A stretch of 34,165 bases of DNA from Chloroflexota bacterium (lineage in GTDB: Bacteria > Chloroflexota > Ktedonobacteria > Ktedonobacterales > JADMIN01), in contig JAKAIY010000022.1 of NCBI GenBank assembly GCA_021814145.1, positions 1-34,165 of the forward strand, written 5' to 3'. This document shows, one piece after another, positions 18,572 through 25,824 of this stretch (positions within the stretch are counted from its first letter, which is position 1; every line of letters starts with the position of its first letter). The translations under genes and the position numbers were made by a program. The notes beneath the pieces were generated by a model. The model was not told the DNA's origin, did no database searches, and worked only from the letters and a program-made list of their open reading frames with translations.

Positions 18572-18820
18572 ATGGTCGCCGAGCAGGATATTCACATTGA
18601 CAAAGAGATTGACGCGCGCGGGAGTTTCTGCCCAGGTCCGCTGATGGAGCTTATTCGCGGGATGAAGGCTTTGCCAGTCGGCGGCGTTCTTGCTGTGCTG
18701 TCTAGCGATCCCGGATCCGCAAAAGATATTCCCGCTTGGATCGAGAAGGCGCATCACGATTACCTGGGCGCGTTCCAGCATGAAGGGTACACGCGCTTTG
18801 TCGCGCGGAAGAGCCACTGA
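18572..18820 (+). CDS. TusA-family sulfurtransferase
   Basis: EIDARGSFCPGPLMELIRGMKALPVGGVLAVLSSDPGSAKDIPAWIEKAHHDYLG; CPGP motif. ATG at 18572 matches family length better than 18509. Confidence 0.92.
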   Translation: MVAEQDIHIDKEIDARGSFCPGPLMELIRGMKALPVGGVLAVLSSDPGSAKDIPAWIEKAHHDYLGAFQHEGYTRFVARKSH

Positions 18821-18855
18821 GGTCGCTGGACTCCTTCTCTAGTAGGGGGTGGGCT

Positions 18856-20034
18856 ATGCCCCAAAAGATTGTGATCATCGGCGGCGGCGTTGGTGGAACG
18901 ATTGTCGCCAACGTGACCGCACGCGCGCTGGGAAGTGAAGATGCCCAGATCACGCTCATTGACGCGACTGGGCAGCACATCTACATGCCTGGATGGCTCT
19001 ACCTGCCGTTCAATACGGCTGAGGGCATTGAGTTATCGCGGCCTGAGCGCTCACTTCTGCATCACCGGGTTCAATTGCTAATTGGCGTGGTTGAGAGCGT
19101 CGAGCCGGCAGAGCGGAGTGTCCGCGTGCGTCGCGTGCTGGCAGGTGGTGAATCGGTGTCAGAGGTCATTCCATATGACTATCTGGTGCTTGCGACAGGC
19201 GCCAGGCTCGCGCCACAAGATCTTCCTGGACTGGTAGAAGGCGCTGGTCAGTGGCATGACTTCTATAGCCTGGAAGGCGCGCTCCGCTTGCGATCGGCCC
19301 TGTCAGAGTTTGAAGGTGGGCGGATTGTTCTGGCGATTGGCGGCATTCCGTATCGCTGCCCGCCAGCTCCGCTAGAGTTCGTCTTTCTACTTGATGAATG
19401 GCTGACGAAGCGGAACATCCGATCACGGAGTGAGATCCAGTATCTCTACCCGCTGCCGCGAGTGTTCCCGATCGAGACAGTCGCGGAACTCGCCACACCG
19501 ATCCTTGATGAGCGCGGCATCAAGTATGAGACGTTCTTCAACACGGAGAGCGTGGATACTGAGCGAAAGGTGGTGACCTCGCTCGAGGGCAGTGAGATAC
19601 CCTACGATCTCCTGGTGGTGGTGCCGCCGCACCGTGGTGTCGCCGCGATTGAGGCGTCTGGTCTGACGGACCCGCAAGGCTGGATCCCCACAGAGCGCAC
19701 GACGCTCGAGGTGAAGGGACAAACTGGTATCTACGCGATAGGGGACGCGACTGATCTGCCGGTTTCGAAGAGTGGCTCAGCCGCGCACTTTGAGGCCAAG
19801 GTCGTCGCCAGGCGAATTATCGCCGCTATCCGAGGAGAAGAGCCCAGCGACCAGTCAGACACCTACACCGGTGAGGTGATGTGCTTCCTGGAAACCGGCC
19901 ATAACCAGGCGAGCCAGCTGGTATTCGATTATGAGCACCCGCCGCGCCCGCCACGGCCCAGCCTCTACTACCACATGGAGAAGCAGCTGTTCAATCGCGC
20001 GTACTGGTACATCGTGCCGCAAGGCCTGGTGTAG
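18856..20034 (+). CDS. FAD-dependent sulfide:quinone oxidoreductase-like protein
   Basis: FAD dinucleotide motif KIVIIGGGVGGTIVANVTARAL, YDYLVLATGA, IPYRCPPAPLEF, GIYAIGDATDLPVSKSGSAAHFEAKVVARRI, GEVMCFLETG. Confidence 0.88.
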   Translation: MPQKIVIIGGGVGGTIVANVTARALGSEDAQITLIDATGQHIYMPGWLYLPFNTAEGIELSRPERSLLHHRVQLLIGVVESVEPAERSVRVRRVLAGGESVSEVIPYDYLVLATGARLAPQDLPGLVEGAGQWHDFYSLEGALRLRSALSEFEGGRIVLAIGGIPYRCPPAPLEFVFLLDEWLTKRNIRSRSEIQYLYPLPRVFPIETVAELATPILDERGIKYETFFNTESVDTERKVVTSLEGSEIPYDLLVVVPPHRGVAAIEASGLTDPQGWIPTERTTLEVKGQTGIYAIGDATDLPVSKSGSAAHFEAKVVARRIIAAIRGEEPSDQSDTYTGEVMCFLETGHNQASQLVFDYEHPPRPPRPSLYYHMEKQLFNRAYWYIVPQGLV

Positions 20035-20048
20035 GCAGACTTCGCACA

Positions 20049-20093
20049 CGCGCCGCCAGGCACACTACCCGGTGTGCCTGGCGGCGCGTTTTT
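20049..20093 (+). terminator. Rho-independent terminator after the sulfur gene cluster
   Basis: CGCGCCGCCAGGCACAC (20049-20065) / GTGTGCCTGGCGGCGCG (20072-20088), perfect 17-bp stem, TACCCG loop, then TTTTTC. Confidence 0.95.
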
Positions 20094-20212
20094 CGCGGGA
20101 CTGCTGACAGGCGCGCCTGCCATTGCGCGTGATATGGTGAGTTGGTGTCCGTTGATGACGTGTTCATATAGTCATAGTCTACAAAAGTCCGCAACATAAC
20201 GGTAATACGCAT

Positions 20213-20665
20213 ATGAAAGACGCACAACCAACAGCAACAGGCGTTGTCACCTGTTTCATTCTGCGGCAATCCGCCGATGGCCAGGATGAGGTGCTGCTCG
20301 TGAGACGCAGTGACCGCGTACGCACCTATCGCGGCCACTGGGCGGCCATTAGCGGATATCTGGAGGCGGGAGCCACCCCGCTTGACCAGGCGCGTGAGGA
20401 GTTGCGGGAGGAAGTGGGGCTGGAAGCTGATGACGCGCCGCTTGTTCGAGCGGGAGAGCCGCTGACTTTCACGGACAACACTATCGGCGTTACCTGGACA
20501 GTGCACCCATTCCTGTTCCGGCTGCGCGAGGGCCGCGAAATTCATACTGACTGGGAAGCCAACGCTTCACGATGGATGCCGCCGACAGAGCTCGTATCGC
20601 TGCCCACCGTGCCGATGCTGCGAGAGGCGCTGGCGCGAGTCTATCCTGGAGGCGCCAGCGCATGA
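20213..20665 (+). CDS. NUDIX hydrolase
   Basis: Nudix box GYLEAGATPLDQAREELREEVGLEAD. Confidence 0.92.
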   Translation: MKDAQPTATGVVTCFILRQSADGQDEVLLVRRSDRVRTYRGHWAAISGYLEAGATPLDQAREELREEVGLEADDAPLVRAGEPLTFTDNTIGVTWTVHPFLFRLREGREIHTDWEANASRWMPPTELVSLPTVPMLREALARVYPGGASA

Positions 20666-21786
20666 GCGCGCGATTCGACGCCCCACTCCCACTCCCTTCC
20701 CGCTGGGCGTCGCTGGTGGATGTTGTGCGCGACGATCATATCCACGGCGCAAGCTGGCTCGCGCGCAGCGCCGCCGAAATACTCGCGGAGCGCGCAAGAG
20801 AAGAATCCGCCAGGATCGCCAAAGCGCGCGAAACGGGCAGGGGTAGCGCATCCGCATCAGGAAAAGAGAGCCTCAATGATCTCGCGGCGCTGGCATGGGG
20901 GCTGGCGTGGGCGCGCCCCAGCATGGCCGCGATCGCCAACACGATGACAGCTATCTGGAAACTGGCGCTTCCCGCTTCGCTGGAGGATCTAGAGCGGGTG
21001 AAAGCCGCGGCGGCTATCGGGCGGCTGCGCGACGAGGCGATGCGCCTGCGTGACAGCTGGAGTCACGTCACTACTGAACTGGAGCGCCACATCAGCAAGC
21101 TGCTGCGCGACCCGGTTTTTACGCTCAGCCGGTCTGGGTCCGTGGAGCATGCGCTCATAGCCGCCGCGAGCGCGCGCTCGCCAGACGCGCCAATGGAAGT
21201 TATTATCGCGGAGTCTCTCCCTGGAGGCGAGGGTGTAGATATGGCGCGTGCGCTGGCCGCCGCTGGAGCGCGCGTTTCCGTCGTTACCGATAGCGCGGTG
21301 GGCGTAGGCATGGCTCGCGCGCGAACGCTGCTGCTGGGCGCTGATAGCGTACGTAGCGATGGATCGCTGGTCAATAAGGTCGGCACGTACCCTGCGGCGT
21401 TGGTGGCCGCCGATTTAGGCATTCCGGTCTATGCGCTCTGTGAGCGCCTGAAGATCACGCCACAATCCTACCCGCTGACGCTGGAGCGCGTGTCTGGAGC
21501 CGCCGGAGAGGAATGGAAAGAGGGCGGCTGGCTCTTCGATGTGACGCCAGCGCGCCTGGTTACCGCGATCATTACCGAAGAGGGCGCATTATCACAGGAA
21601 GCGGTCGCACGACTAGCGTCCGACGCGGAGGTGGCGCTGACGCGGCTTAAGAATTACGTGGAGCGGGCGCCTGCTCGCCACTCCCAGGGCGCTCATCCTG
21701 AGAGCGCGTCTCCAGAACGAGCGCCAGCGCGCGGGCGTAAGCCTCCGCTGCGCTCTGACAGTCGTAGTAGGAATCGCCTATCATGA
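20662..21786 (+). CDS. eIF-2B alpha/beta/delta-like family protein
   Basis: ADSVRSDGSLVNKVGTYPAALVAADLGIPVYALCERLKI and VIIAESLPGGEGVDMARALAAAGARVSVVTDSAVGVGM match the eIF2B-like/sugar-phosphate isomerase fold. ATG 20662 overlaps the NUDIX stop (ATGA). Confidence 0.82.
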   Translation: MSARFDAPLPLPSRWASLVDVVRDDHIHGASWLARSAAEILAERAREESARIAKARETGRGSASASGKESLNDLAALAWGLAWARPSMAAIANTMTAIWKLALPASLEDLERVKAAAAIGRLRDEAMRLRDSWSHVTTELERHISKLLRDPVFTLSRSGSVEHALIAAASARSPDAPMEVIIAESLPGGEGVDMARALAAAGARVSVVTDSAVGVGMARARTLLLGADSVRSDGSLVNKVGTYPAALVAADLGIPVYALCERLKITPQSYPLTLERVSGAAGEEWKEGGWLFDVTPARLVTAIITEEGALSQEAVARLASDAEVALTRLKNYVERAPARHSQGAHPESASPERAPARGRKPPLRSDSRSRNRLS

Positions 21787-21964
21787 TGCGGTAGCGCGCT
21801 TTCCATTTCCGGGCGGCGGCAGGCGCGAGGCGATACAGCGTATAGGTTCGCGCATATGATTCGAGGAGACGCCGCAGCTTCACCTCACCAGTCAGGTGGA
21901 TGTCATAGGCGGCGAGGCGTTCCACAACATCCAGGGGAAGCGGCGTGTCCTGTTCTGGTTCCAT
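21647..21964 (-). CDS. Hypothetical protein, 105 aa, convergently overlapping the eIF2B-like gene
   Basis: ORF MEPEQDTPLPLDVVERLAAYDIHLTGEVKLRRLLESYARTYTLYRLAPAAARKWKARYRIMIGDSYYDCQSAAEAYARALALVLETRS...; about 180 bp are not covered by another gene and the composition looks protein-like. Confidence 0.5.
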   Translation of the reverse strand: MEPEQDTPLPLDVVERLAAYDIHLTGEVKLRRLLESYARTYTLYRLAPAAARKWKARYRIMIGDSYYDCQSAAEAYARALALVLETRSQDERPGSGEQAPAPRNS

Positions 21965-22131
21965 GAGCTCGCATCTCCCCAGCCGTGTGAACCTGCGCGG
22001 CCATCTCAGACTCCTGGGGCGCCCGAGGAGCGCCTGGGAAGCGCGTCAGTGACGGTAAGTGTATCGCTAGCGCCCGGGAGTGTCAAATCAGGAACAGGCG
22101 CGACCCGGAAACGCGGGAGTGGAGAATTCGC

Positions 22132-23127
22132 ATGGCCAACGCAGGCGCGGGATCAGAGCGCACTGACCCCGCTTATCTGGGACTGGAGATCGGTGAGCTC
22201 GCCGCATGGATAACGATGACGTATGGCGCGGACCGTCCGGAGCGACAGTGGCGAAAGCGCTTTATGACGCCTCCGACTCCTGACGAATTCTTCCAGCATG
22301 TCGCGGAAGGAGCCTGCATAGCGCGCGGCGGCGCTGGAATCGCTGGTGTGGGTGTCGCGACATGGGCGCATGTAAATAGCGCGGATGGCTCTGTTCAGGC
22401 CAGCGCTATCTCGCCAGATTGGGAAAGCGTCGCACTCGCCACGCGCCTGAGCGACCTGCTTCACGCGCCCGTACGTCTGCGCTCCGCCGTGGACGCCGCC
22501 GCACTCGCGGAGACGAGGCTGGGCGTAGGGAAAGGCGCTGATCCAGTGGTGTATGTCCATCTCGGACGGGAAGTGTTATCCGCTCTCGTTTACCATTGCG
22601 CGCCTCTCATCGGAGCGCATGGCCGGGCCGGACAGATTGGGCACTGGCGGATCGCTGAAGACGGGCCTCGCTGCGCCTGTGGAGCGGTAGGCCATCTCAA
22701 CCCTTTGTGCTCATCGCAGGGTTTTGTCCGGCAGGCGATCGGGCTGGCTGCGCTGGATGAGAGCGTTCTAGCGGCGATGACTGAGGCGACCGGCGGGCGT
22801 GTCGAAGCGATCACAGCGCAGCGCGTTGTGGCCCTTGCCAGCGCTGGCGTCACGCCGCTGCGTGACCTGACGCGGCGATCAGCGGAGGCGTTAGGGATCG
22901 CGCTTGCGCGGCTGGCGCTGGTTGTGGACCCGGAAGTGATTGTCCTGGATGGCCCGCTTGGAGTGGCTGGCAGTCCATTTATCGAATGGACAGGTGAGCG
23001 GATGACGGAGGAGTTACGCGCGGTTTCCGGGGGTGAGCAGGCGCCCCGGTTAGCCTCCGCGCGCCTGGCTCCGCTGAGCGCGCTGACCGGCGCATGGCTA
23101 CTAGGGAAAGACGCGGCGGACAAGTAG
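22132..23127 (+). CDS. ROK-family-like protein with degenerate catalytic motifs
   Basis: ROK layout: N-term YLGLEIGELAAWITMTYG, central VRLRSAVDAAALAETRLGVG, IGAHGRAGQIGHWRIAEDGPRCACGAVGHLNPLCSSQGF, C-term LALVVDPEVIVLDGPLGVAG. Confidence 0.82.
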   Translation: MANAGAGSERTDPAYLGLEIGELAAWITMTYGADRPERQWRKRFMTPPTPDEFFQHVAEGACIARGGAGIAGVGVATWAHVNSADGSVQASAISPDWESVALATRLSDLLHAPVRLRSAVDAAALAETRLGVGKGADPVVYVHLGREVLSALVYHCAPLIGAHGRAGQIGHWRIAEDGPRCACGAVGHLNPLCSSQGFVRQAIGLAALDESVLAAMTEATGGRVEAITAQRVVALASAGVTPLRDLTRRSAEALGIALARLALVVDPEVIVLDGPLGVAGSPFIEWTGERMTEELRAVSGGEQAPRLASARLAPLSALTGAWLLGKDAADK

Positions 23128-23194
23128 CCTAGCGCAATAGCGCATAGTGAGGAATGCGTGGCATAATAGCCTCGTGCCATGAGATGTTCGCTGG

Positions 23195-24505
23195 ATGTGT
23201 CATGGCCTGGTCTGTTGGGAAAAGAGATTCAGGGATAAGTGTGGCGTCGAAGTGGATCCGCGAGAAGACACGTTGAAAGCCACCTGGCTGGCGAATCGCT
23301 ATCAGGTCGCGGGGCTTCGGGCGCAGGGAGCGTTTTGCCTGGTCTATCAGGGACAGGACACTGTATTGCAGCGTCCTGTCGCTATCAAGGCCCCCTTTGC
23401 GACGCATGCTGACATGTATCGCGCCACGCTAACACAGACGGCTGCTCTGGCGCATCCCGCTTTCCTCGCGCTCTACGATGTCATTGAACAGGATGGGGCG
23501 CTGTTCCTCGCATATGAATTTGTCGAGGGACGTCCACTTGCGAGCTATATCGCTACGGGCCTGCCCCTGCGCCGCGCGCTCGCGCTGGTCCTTCAGGTAA
23601 CACGCGCGCTGGCCTACGCGCATGCGCATGGCGTCACTCATGGTGACCTAACCCCATCCGCCATTCTGATAGATCACGCCGCGGTCGCGCGGGTTGCGAA
23701 TGTTGGTCTGGCGGCGGATGACGCCTACTTTGATGATGTCGCCACGAGCGCATACGCTTCGGGGGTCGCGGACGATCCCGATATCACCGCGTCGCTGCTC
23801 TCGGAACGTGTCGAGCGGCTGGATACCTGGGCGGCGGCAGCGCTTCTCTGGCAGCTCATTACTGACGCGGATATCGAAAAGAGCTTCCTTGCGCGTGTCA
23901 GATCATACCGCGCGGATACGCCAGACCAGTTACGCGATATAATCGAACGGGCGATGCGTGTCAGCCATCCGAATGCGATTTCCACGGCGGAATCACTAGG
24001 AATCGAGCTGGCGGCGCTCAACGATGCGCTCGCGGCCAATAACGTCGTGGGCGAAGAGTCTACTCCTCCCATGATTCTCGCGCTGCGATCCGCGCGCAAA
24101 CATGCCACGGGAGCCGTGACGGGAGCAGCGGTTGACGTCGCTGGAGTGCGTTGGCGTGGAATGAGCGCTAGAGGCGTTTCGCCTACCGCAACCACCAGTT
24201 ATGGTGATCCAGACGATGGAGCGCTCGCTCAGGATGACCCCAATATCACCCAACCAGCCGGTGACGCTGGATACGAAGCCCAGGCTCCGCGCCTCCGTCT
24301 GCCGTCGCGTTCAACCAGCGTGACTGATCCACGCCTGCCCGGCGCCCAATATGCGGCCGCACAGGAGACACAGCCCTGGCGCGCGGAGGCGCGCGGGCGT
24401 CTCAGTGGCTGGTTGTGGGCGTTGATCTCGCTGGCGGTTTTCGCGCTCTGCTTCCTGGCGGGATTCTTCCTGGCGCCTGCGATACCGCTTCCACAATTAC
24501 CCTGA
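23195..24505 (+). CDS. Ser/Thr protein kinase-like pseudokinase with C-terminal TM helix
   Basis: Kinase fold motifs: PVAIKAPF (VAIK Lys), LFLAYEFVEGRPLASYI, HGVTHGDLTPSAILIDHAAVARVANVGLAADD (catalytic loop and degenerate DFG), LDTWAAAALLWQLIT; C-term WLWALISLAVFALCFLAGFFLAPAI. True start uncertain (may be an internal GTG/TTG). Confidence 0.82.
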   Translation: MCHGLVCWEKRFRDKCGVEVDPREDTLKATWLANRYQVAGLRAQGAFCLVYQGQDTVLQRPVAIKAPFATHADMYRATLTQTAALAHPAFLALYDVIEQDGALFLAYEFVEGRPLASYIATGLPLRRALALVLQVTRALAYAHAHGVTHGDLTPSAILIDHAAVARVANVGLAADDAYFDDVATSAYASGVADDPDITASLLSERVERLDTWAAAALLWQLITDADIEKSFLARVRSYRADTPDQLRDIIERAMRVSHPNAISTAESLGIELAALNDALAANNVVGEESTPPMILALRSARKHATGAVTGAAVDVAGVRWRGMSARGVSPTATTSYGDPDDGALAQDDPNITQPAGDAGYEAQAPRLRLPSRSTSVTDPRLPGAQYAAAQETQPWRAEARGRLSGWLWALISLAVFALCFLAGFFLAPAIPLPQLP

Positions 24506-24546
24506 GCGCGTCTGCGCGCGTGTGGAAAGGATAAAAGGCTAGCCCA

Positions 24547-25050
24547 ATGCGTCAACTCTGGGCGCCATGGCGCATGACCTATGTCGGCGGTGAGAACCCC
24601 CGAACAGGGTGTATCTTCTGCGCGAAAGCGAGTGAGAGCAAAGACGAGGAGAATCTGATCCTTGTTCGCGGCGAAACGTGTTTCGCGCTGATGAATCTCT
24701 ACCCGTATAACACGGGCCACCTTATGATCGCTCCCTACGCCCATGTGTCGGGTATCCAGCAGATGAGCGTTGATTCGCTGACCGAAATGATGACGCTCTC
24801 CCAGCGCCTTCTCGACGCGCTCCAGCAGGCGCTGGGGCCGCACGGCTTCAATCTTGGCATCAACCAAGGTGAGATCGCGGGAGCAGGCATCGCTGATCAC
24901 GCGCACCTGCATATCGTGCCGCGCTGGAGTGGTGACACCAACTTCATGCCGGTTATCGCGGATGTGAAAGTCCTGCCAGAGTTTCTGGAGTCAACCTACC
25001 AGAAGATTCGCGAGCGGCTCCAGATGACAGCGGCGCCGCGTGAGCCATAG
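24547..25050 (+). CDS. HIT family protein
   Basis: GCIFCAK zinc-type CxxC, YPYNTGHLMIAPYAHV, and HIT triad ADHAHLHIVPRW. Confidence 0.93.
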   Translation: MRQLWAPWRMTYVGGENPRTGCIFCAKASESKDEENLILVRGETCFALMNLYPYNTGHLMIAPYAHVSGIQQMSVDSLTEMMTLSQRLLDALQQALGPHGFNLGINQGEIAGAGIADHAHLHIVPRWSGDTNFMPVIADVKVLPEFLESTYQKIRERLQMTAAPREP

Positions 25051-25148
25051 CGGCGATCACGCCGCTTGCGATGACATACGGCCACAGGCTATGATGCCGG
25101 TATTCATGCGCTCCAATGAGGGAGAGCGTTAGCAACGCCGAGAAAGAC

Positions 25149-25424
25149 ATGAGCACAGTCCGGCTTCGCGTTTCCGTGCGCGGTGTAGTTCAAGGCGTGG
25201 GGTATCGCGCGTTCGCGCAGCGCCATGCCCGCACGCTCGGTATCAGGGGCTACGCGCGCAACATGGATGACGGCTCGGTGGAAGTGATCGCCGAGGGGCC
25301 GCGCGCCACGCTAGAATCGCTTCTGGACGCTCTCAGGCGTGGCGCGCCATACAGCAGGGTGGACACAACCGAGGTTCACTGGGAAGCGGCGACTGGCGAG
25401 TATACGACATTCCTGATTCGATAA
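25149..25424 (+). CDS. acyP: Acylphosphatase
   Basis: RLRVSVRGVVQGVGYRAFAQRHARTLGIRGYARNMDDGSVEVIAEGP, with catalytic Arg and Asn motifs. Confidence 0.93.
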   Translation: MSTVRLRVSVRGVVQGVGYRAFAQRHARTLGIRGYARNMDDGSVEVIAEGPRATLESLLDALRRGAPYSRVDTTEVHWEAATGEYTTFLIR

Positions 25425-25457
25425 CGCGCTCTGGCGCATTTTTAAGGAGCACAGGTG

Positions 25458-25754
25458 ATGAGCATTGATCGGAAGACAGTGGAGCATGTAGCCAGGCTTG
25501 CGCGACTGGCGCTGACACATGAAGAACGCGGCCGCATTCAGGAACAGCTTTCTTCCATTCTCGGCCATATCAATGTTATCAATGAGGCGGATACAAGCGG
25601 TGTCTCGGCTTCAGCGAATATCCTGCCGATGACGAATGTGATGACGGAGGATGCTTCGCGCCCACCAGTGCCACCCCAGACTCTGCTCGAGAACGCCCCA
25701 GCGCGCGAGGATGGGTATTTCCGCGTGCGCGCTGTGCTGGAAGAGGACGAATGA
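25458..25754 (+). CDS. gatC: Asp-tRNA(Asn)/Glu-tRNA(Gln) amidotransferase subunit C
   Basis: MSIDRKTVEHVARLARLALTHEERGRIQEQLSSILGHINVINEADTSGV...REDGYFRVRAVLEEDE; immediately upstream of gatA. Confidence 0.93.
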   Translation: MSIDRKTVEHVARLARLALTHEERGRIQEQLSSILGHINVINEADTSGVSASANILPMTNVMTEDASRPPVPPQTLLENAPAREDGYFRVRAVLEEDE

Positions 25755-25824
25755 GGCCCTCGGCCAATTCTGAACCGCGAGATTGTCTGAATGCGCGCAA
25801 ACTGATACTGAGGAGATAGAGCAC

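Noticed and set aside
18095-18817. 240-aa minus-strand ORF across dsrE2 and tusA
   Set aside because: Overlaps two clear genes and their intergenic region; composition is that of a shadow ORF.
24229-24912. 227-aa minus-strand ORF across the pseudokinase end and HIT gene
   Set aside because: Antisense to the TM tail and to a clear HIT protein.
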